From the NCBI GenBank assembly GCA_030729385.1, contig JANQXM010000062.1, positions 1-55,867 on the forward strand: a DNA stretch of 55,867 nucleotides, written 5' to 3'. Positions 15,732 through 23,559 of this stretch are shown here, piece after piece. This DNA comes from Opitutales bacterium. Lineage in GTDB: Bacteria; Verrucomicrobiota; Verrucomicrobiia; Opitutales; Coraliomargaritaceae. Each line of letters opens with the position of its first letter. Position 1 is the stretch's first letter. The notes beneath the pieces are model-generated. The model was given only the letters and a program-made list of their open reading frames with translations, searched no databases and had not been told where the DNA came from. The position numbers and the translations under genes are program-made.

Positions 15732-17603
15732 ATGAAGCTTGTTTACATCGCACGCTATTTTAATCTCAGGACACTTGCGTTGTTCCTGCTCTATTTGCTG
15801 ATCATGGTTTTCAGCTATGCGCTCGCGTATGAAATGCGTTTTGATTTCAACGTGCCTCCGCACCATGCCTTGGATCGCATAGAAACCTTTTGGTGGGTCG
15901 TGGGTTTACAATTGATGCTCTTGTTCGGTTTTGGACAGTTCGATAGTATTCTTTCGTATTTCCGCTTACCAGATGCGATGCGGCTCTTTTCTTCATTGAT
16001 GGTCAGTGCTTTGATCCTGACATCCATGTGGTATGTTTATCAGGGAGATGGTGTGCCGCCACGTGCTGTTATCCTAACTGATTTCTTGCTCAATTTCTTG
16101 TTGATTGGGGGCTTTCGTGTAGCGATGCGAGTGAAGTCGAGTCGTGGAATAGAAGATTGGTTATCGGTGGATGATGTTGAGAACGTCTTGATTGTTGGAG
16201 CCGGTGAGGTTGGTGCGGGGCTTTGTTCTGATTTGATGAATAAGTCTCGCCTGGGCATGCGGCCGGTGGCATTTCTGGACGACGATGTAAAAAAGATTGG
16301 ACGTTATGTTCACGGTGTTCTTGTTGCGGATGAAGTGGATGAGCTGCAGAAAGTCGCCAAGCGTTTTTCGGCGACGAAGGTGGTGATTGCTTTCCCTTCT
16401 GCATCGGTGAAGCGCCTTCGCAGTGTGGCTGAACTTGCTCGGACTATTGGCCTCGCAGTGGATACGGTTCCCGCGTTGACCGATTTGGTGAGTGGTCATG
16501 CCGAAGTTTCGCAACTACGGCCGATACAGTTGGAAGACTTACTCGGGCGTGACCCTGTGGATCTGCACTCTGAGGAGATCCGTTCGATGTTGGCAGGGAA
16601 ACGTGTTCTCGTGACTGGGGCAGGGGGCAGTATTGGTCGTGAGTTAGTCCAGCAGATATTAGACTATCAACCAGCCAGTGTGCTCTGTGTTGATCAGGCA
16701 GAGCTCGCCATTTTTAACTTACAGCAAGAGGTTTTACTCGGGCGTGATCAGAAAGGCATTTCAGTGGAAACACATGTTTTGGATATTTCTTCAACTAGTG
16801 ATATGGCGGCTTTATTTGCGTGTAGTCAACCTCAGGTGGTTTTTCACGCGGCTGCGCACAAGCATGTAAACTTGATGGAAAACCAACCCGCAGAAGCGCT
16901 TAAGAATAATTTTTTCGCAACGGCTGGATTGGCTAAAGTCGCAAGTGAATCAAATGCAGAACGGTTTATTTTTATCTCAACGGATAAGGCGATTAATCCG
17001 ACCAGCGTGATGGGGGCGAGTAAACGGCTCGCGGAGCTTGCATTGATGGAGCAGCAACGTGCTGAAGGAAATGCCACGCAGTTCATGTCGGTAAGGTTTG
17101 GCAACGTATTAGGTTCATCCGGCAGTGTGATCCCGATCTTTCGCCGCCAAATTGCTGAGGGTGGACCACTAACGGTGACAGATCCTGAAGTGACGCGTTT
17201 CTTTATGACTGTTGAGGAGGCCGTTGGACTTGTGTTGGAAAGTGCGACGCAGGGTTTAGGTGGTGAGATCTTCGTGCTGAATATGGGAGAGTCGGTAAAG
17301 ATAATCGATGTTGCTCGCCAGATGATAGCTTTGAGTGGCTTACGTGAAAGCGTGGATATCGATATCGTATTCACAGGTCTTCAGCCGGGCGAAAAGTTGT
17401 ATGAGGAAGTGCAGCATTTAAGTGAGGAGCTGCATGCCACTTCGCATGAGCGAGTTTTGCGATTTGTTGCGCCGACAGCTCAAGGGCAATCTGTTGAAGT
17501 CGCATTTGTGCGTCTACAGGCTGCGATCACTAAAGGTTCGGTAGCCGAAGTGAAAGAAATGATACGAGAATTCGTCCCCGAGTATCAGCCATCGTTGCCT
17601 TGA
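15732..17603 (+). CDS. Membrane-bound nucleotide sugar 4,6-dehydratase (PglF/CapD/WbpM type)
   Basis: The protein has 623 residues. Residues 1-115 contain four predicted transmembrane helices. A first Rossmann-like domain follows (VLIVGAGEVGAGLCSDL near residue 155), then the catalytic SDR domain with VLVTGAGGSIGRELVQQI near 295 and the motif STDKAINPTSVMGASKR, where Met replaces the usual Tyr of YxxxK, as in PglF-type dehydratases. It would convert UDP-GlcNAc to the 4-keto-6-deoxy sugar for the aminotransferase upstream. A TTG at 15726 is two codons upstream; ATG 15732 is chosen. The product probably feeds surface polysaccharide or glycoprotein synthesis. Confidence 0.93.
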   Translation: MKLVYIARYFNLRTLALFLLYLLIMVFSYALAYEMRFDFNVPPHHALDRIETFWWVVGLQLMLLFGFGQFDSILSYFRLPDAMRLFSSLMVSALILTSMWYVYQGDGVPPRAVILTDFLLNFLLIGGFRVAMRVKSSRGIEDWLSVDDVENVLIVGAGEVGAGLCSDLMNKSRLGMRPVAFLDDDVKKIGRYVHGVLVADEVDELQKVAKRFSATKVVIAFPSASVKRLRSVAELARTIGLAVDTVPALTDLVSGHAEVSQLRPIQLEDLLGRDPVDLHSEEIRSMLAGKRVLVTGAGGSIGRELVQQILDYQPASVLCVDQAELAIFNLQQEVLLGRDQKGISVETHVLDISSTSDMAALFACSQPQVVFHAAAHKHVNLMENQPAEALKNNFFATAGLAKVASESNAERFIFISTDKAINPTSVMGASKRLAELALMEQQRAEGNATQFMSVRFGNVLGSSGSVIPIFRRQIAEGGPLTVTDPEVTRFFMTVEEAVGLVLESATQGLGGEIFVLNMGESVKIIDVARQMIALSGLRESVDIDIVFTGLQPGEKLYEEVQHLSEELHATSHERVLRFVAPTAQGQSVEVAFVRLQAAITKGSVAEVKEMIREFVPEYQPSLP

Positions 17604-17622
17604 GTTGCTGTGGGCCAGCGAT

Positions 17623-19017
17623 CTATCGCTTGTATTGCCTGCGCACCATTTCGAGCGCAGCTTCGGGTATCCAATTCTCCCATCCTTCAGCTCCAGATTC
17701 AATTAAGGCCAATGTCTTTCGGCTGGTCATTGATAGTAGTGAAGGATCACCTACACCCACTGCATGGATGCGCTTATTTTCAATTAAGTGCTGATAGAAG
17801 TGCTGCCAATTTTTCGGCGCTTTAAAGTTGTCGGCTGTGACGAGCTCTTTGCTCTTCGTGTTGTGCCAGGGATAGACGAAAAGTTGGACGCTATTTTTAA
17901 AGAGTCTTCCGAACGATTCCAGAATGCCGCCTGGTAAATTGGCTGACCACTTGTCTTTAAAGAGTTCATTGAGTAAGCCGATGCTGAGAATGATGGCGAT
18001 TGGCTCTTCCGTATATCGGCTCAAATAGGTCGCGATGCGGTGGAATTCGGCGCTGCGAGAAATGAGTACGGTTTTATCCAGAGCTTGAAGTGCATCTGCG
18101 CGATTGATGAAGTCTTCGTGGTCGACTGTGCCGTCGCGTAATAAATTGTTCGTGCTAATTTCACAGAGTTCCATCGAACGCGACATTTGCTCGCCTGAAA
18201 GCACATTAGAAAATACCGATCTAGCTTGCTCGATCATATCGAGATGCAATTTGAGCACTGGATTGAAACTGCCGCGCAGGAGCATGATAGGGCGTTTATA
18301 GAGTGCGTCGGCCGCTTGCACGACTTCACCGTCTTTATTGAACATGGCGGCATCAGATAGCCCACTTTGCACCAGCTGCAGTGCGCAGAGGCGATTGTCT
18401 ACATAGCGGAAGCCTTCTCCTGAAAAGCGCAACATGTCGACTTCTACGCGGCCGTTGATCAGTCCATCGTTCAGTGTTTCGACGAATGTCTGAAGACTGT
18501 CGCGATGATAAAATGCGGCATAGATCAGATTAACGCCGACTTTGCCGAGCGCATCCATCTGGTCGGCATTTGTTTCATCGAGCAAGCGAAGGTGGAGGAC
18601 GATTTCGCATGGTGGGGTGTTGGGTTTTAGTTGGAAACGCACTCCCAGCCAGCCATGGCATTCGCCGGAGTCTTGATAGCCTCGGGCACGGACGGTATTA
18701 CAAAACGAAAAGAATGTCGTGTCGTCGGCCCGTGCCGCCGAAAGTCGTTGATCCAGTAAGTCGTATTCATACTGAAGCATTGCCTGTAAGCGATCTTCAG
18801 AAACGTAACGACTCGCTTTGCCGTATAGGGCATCGCTCATCGTCATATCATAGGCTGAAATCGTTTTAGCTACAGTCCCGGCGCTCCCAGAGACTCTGAA
18901 GAACCAGTTGGCAGTTTCCTGTCCGGCTCCGATTTCGGCGAAGACGCCATATTTCCCTAAGTCCAAATTAATGGCTAGGGCTTTTTCGTAGGTGCTGAGT
19001 TCTTTTTTAGCAGTCAT
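17623..19017 (-). CDS. Conserved uncharacterised cytoplasmic protein, 464 residues
   Basis: The sequence is soluble, with no signal peptide and no membrane segment. The N-terminal part has a striking conserved-looking block: YGVFAEIGAGQETANWFFR, then SAYDMTMSDALYGKASRYV. From memory, relatives of this protein occur in many bacteria and are sometimes mislabelled as TonB-dependent receptors, a label that does not fit the absence of a signal peptide and barrel. No catalytic motif is evident. It converges with the dehydratase gene, 19 bp apart, and its function is unknown. Confidence 0.8.
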   Translation of the reverse strand: MTAKKELSTYEKALAINLDLGKYGVFAEIGAGQETANWFFRVSGSAGTVAKTISAYDMTMSDALYGKASRYVSEDRLQAMLQYEYDLLDQRLSAARADDTTFFSFCNTVRARGYQDSGECHGWLGVRFQLKPNTPPCEIVLHLRLLDETNADQMDALGKVGVNLIYAAFYHRDSLQTFVETLNDGLINGRVEVDMLRFSGEGFRYVDNRLCALQLVQSGLSDAAMFNKDGEVVQAADALYKRPIMLLRGSFNPVLKLHLDMIEQARSVFSNVLSGEQMSRSMELCEISTNNLLRDGTVDHEDFINRADALQALDKTVLISRSAEFHRIATYLSRYTEEPIAIILSIGLLNELFKDKWSANLPGGILESFGRLFKNSVQLFVYPWHNTKSKELVTADNFKAPKNWQHFYQHLIENKRIHAVGVGDPSLLSMTSRKTLALIESGAEGWENWIPEAALEMVRRQYKR

Positions 19018-19083
19018 AGCGGTTAATGTGCGTCAGACCTTAGGGAAAAGGTCTTTTTAGCAATACCGCAAGCATGTTGCGTG

Positions 19084-19476
19084 CTAACCTAGAACTCGTG
19101 AAATGGCATCGATCAAAAGGTCGGAATTCACGGGCTTGGCGAGGAAGTATTCGCCGCCACTTTGATACAGCCCTTTGTTGGACTCTTTTCGGGAAACCAT
19201 GGCTGAAACGAAAATAATAGGTATGTGCTTGGTCGCGTCGCCTGCACGCAGCATAGCTGCCACGTCGCCACCATCGGCTTCTGGCATGACGACATCCAGT
19301 AGAATGATATCAGGTTTAAACGCTTTGGCTACGATTCGGGCCTGCGGACTCTCGTTTAAGGTTTCAACGAGATAGTTGCCGGCGTTTTGCAGGTTTAATT
19401 TAACCATGCGAGTGAAGGGAGCTTCATCGTCGATGATTAAAACTCGGATGGGGGTATTATTAGTTGTTTCGCTCAT
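19084..19476 (-). CDS. Single-domain response regulator, partner of the adjacent PAS kinase
   Basis: The protein has 130 residues, all receiver domain: acidic pocket IIDDE (14-18), phospho-acceptor D61 in ILLDVVMPEADGG, S91 and K114 in FLAKPVN. No output domain is present. Its ATG (19476-19474) overlaps the TGA of the kinase gene by 4 bp (ATGA), which implies translational coupling and a cognate pair. A longer frame with an in-frame start at 19512 lies inside the kinase gene and is not preferred. Confidence 0.92.
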   Translation of the reverse strand: MSETTNNTPIRVLIIDDEAPFTRMVKLNLQNAGNYLVETLNESPQARIVAKAFKPDIILLDVVMPEADGGDVAAMLRAGDATKHIPIIFVSAMVSRKESNKGLYQSGGEYFLAKPVNSDLLIDAISRVLG

Positions 19477-21452
19477 TTTTGTTCTGCTGTAGGAAATAGA
19501 AGGCGAGCACAAGCGCCCTGCGTATCCTCTCGATTTTCCAGTGTGATCATTCCACGGTGCATGTCCACAATACTACGCGTGACAGATAATCCTAGTCCAG
19601 TGCCATCTTCTGTTGATTTGGTTGAATAGAATGGGTCAAAAAGCTTGGGTGCGTCCTTCTTGTTGATGCCTGTTCCAGTATCTAGGATCTCGACAATGAC
19701 AATAGAGTCGCCGATGCGAAAGAGCTCGGTCATGCCGCTGGAGACATTAGACCCTGTTTTGCTCATGCGCTGTTTATAAGTCCTGATCGTGATTTGACCG
19801 CCATTTTTCATTACGGAGATGGCGTTGAGTATTAGGTTGATGAAGACTTGGTCGATTTTTGATGCATCGATGAGGACATCGGGTAGATCTGGGCTGCATT
19901 CATCAATCAGTTCGATTTGAGCTTCACGTATATTGTGCCTCATGAGTGCGAGTACTCTTTGTATGGCAGTATTGATGGATGAAGGCACTAAACTGACTTT
20001 ATGTGGTGACGAATAGTCTAGGAGTTCAAACACGACATCATTGGCCTTGTTTACGGCTTGATGCATGTCCTCTAGCATCTCTCTTAATTCAGTATTATCA
20101 GCCAACTGACTTTTTAAGAAATCGACACCTAAGAGAACCACAGCAAGGGGGTTTTTGACTTCATGGGCGATGCCAGCTGCTAGTCGCCCGACGGTTTTTA
20201 ATTTTTCGGCCTCAATTAGTTGGAGCTTGGTTTCTTCCAAGGTTTGGATGGTCGACTTAAGTTGTAATTCGATATTCTTCTGTAGCGTGATGTCTTGAGA
20301 GATGCCAACTAAGCCAATGCAATTGCCGGATTCGTCATGGAAGGGGACCTTACTTGTTAGAAGCCAAATGGTCTTGCCGTCCTTAATCCTGCGTTCATCG
20401 ATCATGTTCTCCATACCTTGATCTTTTTCCATGATGGTTTCGTCTAGCGCGTTGATTCGGCTGGCCTCTTCATGTGGAAAGAAATCAAAGAGTTGTTTAT
20501 TGTGAACTGCAGCTGGATTTGGGGCACCAAGATAAGTGGCATGGCGTTTGTTCACTATGAGGTAGCGCCCTTCGCGATCTTTGACGTATATGCCTGCTAG
20601 CGCATGATCAATGATGGTGTTGAGTAAGGCAGATTCGCGGGATAGTGCTTCTTGAGTTTCCTTGAGCTCTGTAACCGTGCGGGAGATACCCATCGTTCCG
20701 ATAATTTCGTCATGCTCGTTGCGAAGGGGTAGTTTGGTCGTGGTCACCCAATTTATTTTACCATTTGGTAGTGTCTCTTTCTCAATTTTACCAATCAGTG
20801 GATCACCTGTTTGTATGATGCACTGTTCATCATCATAGGCCGGTTGTGCGTGTTCTTTGGTGAATAAATCGAAATCTGATTTTCCAATCAATTCATGTGG
20901 TTTGTTATGACCATATTGCTTAGCCATAGCTGAATTCACTTTAAGGAAACGGCTATTCCTGTCTTTGAAGTATATCGCATCAGGAATATTATCTAACAAT
21001 GCTTTCAATAGATTCTGCTCGGAGAGCAATTGAAACTCCGTCTGGCAGCGGCGGATCGCGTGTGAGATGCGGGTGGGGAGTTCACCTTCTGTTAGTGATT
21101 CTGCCAGAATATAATCGTCGATTAGGTGAATGACGTCGATATAGTCGCGCAATTGCTTATGATTGCGGCATAGGCAGATGAGTGCGACTGGGCCTTTTTT
21201 ACTCGCTAAGTATTCAATTGCTTTAATGACATCAGAGCGTTCGATCTGCATATCTAAAAGCACCGCGTCGCACATAGTGCTTAATTCAAACTCCTTTAAT
21301 TTGTGTAGGTGTGAAATACGCTGCAGCGTGTAGTTGTCGATTTTAGCATCTTGGATGTATTGATTTAAAATTAATTCTTCCTCTGGGTCTGGGCTCAGTA
21401 GGAGTAATTTACGGGGTAACATCATAGACTGATCTTGGGGTATTGCAGACAC
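19473..21452 (-). CDS. PAS-domain sensor histidine kinase with N-terminal receiver-like domain
   Basis: The protein has 659 residues from GTG 21452; ATGs at 21425 and 21422 are alternative starts. Residues about 12-130 resemble a receiver domain (AVLLDMQIERSD keeps an Asp). Two PAS domains follow (NIPDAIYFKDRNSRFLKVN and HALAGIYVKDREGRYLIVN), then a dimerisation domain with H430 in AGIAHEVKNPLAV, and an ATPase domain with the N box (INLILNAISVMKNGG) and G boxes (DTGTGINKKD, GTGLGLSV). No transmembrane helix is visible, so it senses a cytoplasmic signal. Its regulator follows with a 4-bp overlap. Confidence 0.93.
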   Translation of the reverse strand: MSAIPQDQSMMLPRKLLLLSPDPEEELILNQYIQDAKIDNYTLQRISHLHKLKEFELSTMCDAVLLDMQIERSDVIKAIEYLASKKGPVALICLCRNHKQLRDYIDVIHLIDDYILAESLTEGELPTRISHAIRRCQTEFQLLSEQNLLKALLDNIPDAIYFKDRNSRFLKVNSAMAKQYGHNKPHELIGKSDFDLFTKEHAQPAYDDEQCIIQTGDPLIGKIEKETLPNGKINWVTTTKLPLRNEHDEIIGTMGISRTVTELKETQEALSRESALLNTIIDHALAGIYVKDREGRYLIVNKRHATYLGAPNPAAVHNKQLFDFFPHEEASRINALDETIMEKDQGMENMIDERRIKDGKTIWLLTSKVPFHDESGNCIGLVGISQDITLQKNIELQLKSTIQTLEETKLQLIEAEKLKTVGRLAAGIAHEVKNPLAVVLLGVDFLKSQLADNTELREMLEDMHQAVNKANDVVFELLDYSSPHKVSLVPSSINTAIQRVLALMRHNIREAQIELIDECSPDLPDVLIDASKIDQVFINLILNAISVMKNGGQITIRTYKQRMSKTGSNVSSGMTELFRIGDSIVIVEILDTGTGINKKDAPKLFDPFYSTKSTEDGTGLGLSVTRSIVDMHRGMITLENREDTQGACARLLFPTAEQK

Positions 21453-21637
21453 GTCTATAGTTATGTTTGTGGTGGGGTCTAGGACAAGGTATTTATTGAG
21501 CGTTTGACTATCTTAGGTGAGCTAAAAAACGGGTTTAATTACTGAGAAGAGACAGGTTGCATGTTGTCTTTACAATGCTAGCATTGCGCTATTCCCATGC
21601 TTGGGATGTGAGTTATTATCTATTAATCAGTAAGCAA

Positions 21638-22246
21638 ATGGCATCAGTAAATACAGACATACAGCGGCTCGCTCTATATGGCGGCGGGTTCGACCCTGTC
21701 CATAATGCTCATTTGACGATTGCTCGCTATGCATTGAAGCAAGTGGGTTTGGATCGTCTTATCTTTATTCCCTCGGCGCAATCGCCGCTGAAAGAGAACT
21801 TGCCGATGGCCACCGCCGAGGAACGAGTTGAGATGCTGGAGCTTGCGACTGATGGTGAGCAGCGTTTCAAGGTGGATACCTATGAAGTGGAGAAAGGTGG
21901 CATCAGTTATTCTGTCGATACAGTCCGCTATTTTAAGGCGCATTATGTGAACGCTGAAGTGTTTTGGATGATTGGAGCCGACCAATTTGAGCAGCTTGAT
22001 CGCTGGCGAGAAATTGAGGTGATGGCAGAAATGGTCACATTTTTGGTTTTCGGGCGCCCAGGTTCGAATTTGAAGGCTCCCACGGTAGAAGGTTTGAACT
22101 ATTTTGAGGTGGATGCGCCGATGATGGAGGAGAGTTCTACTGAGATACGCCGTCGCTGTCAGGAGGGATTATCAATTGAAGGACTGGTTCCCGATGCAGT
22201 TGAGGCTTTCATTTCTGAGAGCGGTCTTTATACCAAGGCGCTTTAA
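21638..22246 (+). CDS. nadD: Nicotinate-nucleotide adenylyltransferase
   Basis: The enzyme joins nicotinate mononucleotide to AMP from ATP in NAD synthesis. The protein of 202 residues has the nucleotidyltransferase motif GGGFDPVHNAHL, the mid-domain WMIGADQFEQLDRW and the C-terminal SSTEIRRRC (SSTxIR motif). An ATG at 21557 would add 27 residues with no family counterpart, so 21638 is chosen. rsfS follows 8 bp downstream, the usual nadD-rsfS arrangement. Confidence 0.95.
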   Translation: MASVNTDIQRLALYGGGFDPVHNAHLTIARYALKQVGLDRLIFIPSAQSPLKENLPMATAEERVEMLELATDGEQRFKVDTYEVEKGGISYSVDTVRYFKAHYVNAEVFWMIGADQFEQLDRWREIEVMAEMVTFLVFGRPGSNLKAPTVEGLNYFEVDAPMMEESSTEIRRRCQEGLSIEGLVPDAVEAFISESGLYTKAL

Positions 22247-22254
22247 ACATACTT

Positions 22255-22620
22255 ATGCCGACTACCAAGAAACAAACTAAACGCTCTACACTGGACGAAA
22301 TCCGTATGGCTGTTACTGCCATTGAGGACAAAAAGGGGGAATCGATTCGAGTTCTTGACGTCCGGGGCAAGTCTTCGATTACAGATTATTTAGTCTTATC
22401 GACTGGCACTTCGGAGCCTCACTTGAAGGCACTGAAAGGTGCATTGGATAAAGTTTTGAAAGAAGCAGGAGTTCATCTTATAGGCGAAGACCGTGAGGTG
22501 GGCAGCGGCTGGTTGATTGTGGATGCCTTTGACTTTATGGTGCATTTACAGACCCAAGAGATGCGGGAGTTGTATCAGTTGGACCGACTTTGGGCAGATG
22601 CTCTTGAGGTGACCCTTTAA
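22255..22620 (+). CDS. rsfS: Ribosomal silencing factor RsfS
   Basis: The 121-residue protein binds uL14 on the 50S subunit and blocks subunit joining in starvation. It shows the family core: ITDYLVLSTGTSEPHLKAL, then GSGWLIVDAFDFMVHLQTQEMRELYQLDRLWADA, given here in part. It lies 8 bp after nadD, so the two are co-transcribed. Confidence 0.95.
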   Translation: MPTTKKQTKRSTLDEIRMAVTAIEDKKGESIRVLDVRGKSSITDYLVLSTGTSEPHLKALKGALDKVLKEAGVHLIGEDREVGSGWLIVDAFDFMVHLQTQEMRELYQLDRLWADALEVTL

Positions 22621-22689
22621 TGTTGTGAGTAACGTAGCGGTGATAGCCGTTGCGTTGTAAATTTTCGTTGCTACTACTCCCTCCTAGTT

Positions 22690-22723
22690 ACTTATTGTCT
22701 AGGTATAGTTACCTAGAATAAGT
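22690..22723. promoter_or_regulatory. Long palindrome upstream of the PAS sensor/hybrid kinase operon
   Basis: TCTAGGTA (22698-22705) and TACCTAGA (22710-22717) are perfect inverted repeats around TAGT. The flanks ACTTAT (22690-22695) and ATAAGT (22718-22723) continue the symmetry with a 2-nt bulge. It ends 17 bp before the first start codon of the operon. There is no T run, so a regulator binding site or a leader hairpin is more likely than a terminator. Confidence 0.5.
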
Positions 22724-22740
22724 TTAGTTAACGACCCCCT

Positions 22741-23559
22741 ATGCCACCTCGTCAAAGATCAGAGACCGTTCGCTCACACCAAAGCGCCAGCATCATGGTA
22801 GCGGCATTCGTTGCGACTGTTGTGGCGCTGATATTTTGGCTGGTGCTGCCTTTGTTTAATGAAGCAGATGGAGGACTTATATATGCCGCAAGTCTTGTCG
22901 GGATTTTTGTGGGTGCCTATGTGTATAGAGAGCGAGCATTGGTGCGCAGTTTGCAAGCGATGGAAAAACTGTATTTGGATAAAGCGAGTGAGCATAATGC
23001 CCGTCTAGAGCACTTATATATGCAGTCTTTGGCCTGCCTCGTAGAGTTTGATGCGAGCACTTTGAAAATCGACCGTGCTAGTATCGGTTTCTTTGACTTG
23101 CTAGGGATTGGTTCTGATGTGGATCTTCATGGAGACAATCTAGAACAAGTTTTAGGAGTTGAGACCGCAGGCTTGGAATCATTGGTGGGGCATATCTCAA
23201 AGGGATCTAGAGGGCTACGCCAGACGATATAATGTCGACGCCCCGACGGTAAGCAGATTGATTTGTTAATGAGTGCATATTATTTGGAAGAGTCTGATCG
23301 TGTTGAAGCGGCTTTTTTTGTATCGAATCTAAAAGTAGATGAGTTCGAGGAGATTGAGCAAATAAGTGACGATCTGGAGCGTTTCCGTAAAGGCATGGTC
23401 CGTCGTGAAGAACGGATACTAGAGTTGAAAGCGGAGGTGAATGAACTGATGGCGGCGGCCAAGGAAAGTCCACGTTATCGCGTAGATGCTAATTCGGATG
23501 ACACTAAGTATAGCGTTAAACTGGAACGTCAAAAAAAAGGGAATTTGATCATTGAGTAG
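22741..23559 (+). pseudogene. Membrane-anchored PAS sensor protein interrupted by an in-frame stop
   Basis: The first part (22741-23232, 163 residues) has two transmembrane helices (about residues 18-38 and 41-60) and the first half of a PAS domain. A TAA at 23230-23232 interrupts it. The same frame continues at once with CRRPDGKQIDLLMSAYYLEE, the normal second half of a PAS domain, then a coiled coil to 23559. With one sense codon in place of TAA, this would be a single protein of 272 residues. A TTG (23263) or ATG (23269) could restart the second half. The following kinase gene overlaps it by 8 bp. Nonsense mutation, sequencing error and readthrough cannot be distinguished here. Confidence 0.75.

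Noticed and set aside
19035-19058. Terminator-like hairpin AGACCT...AGGTCT followed by TTTT on the plus strand
   Set aside because: No plus-strand gene precedes it and on the minus strand, where the genes lie, there is no T run.
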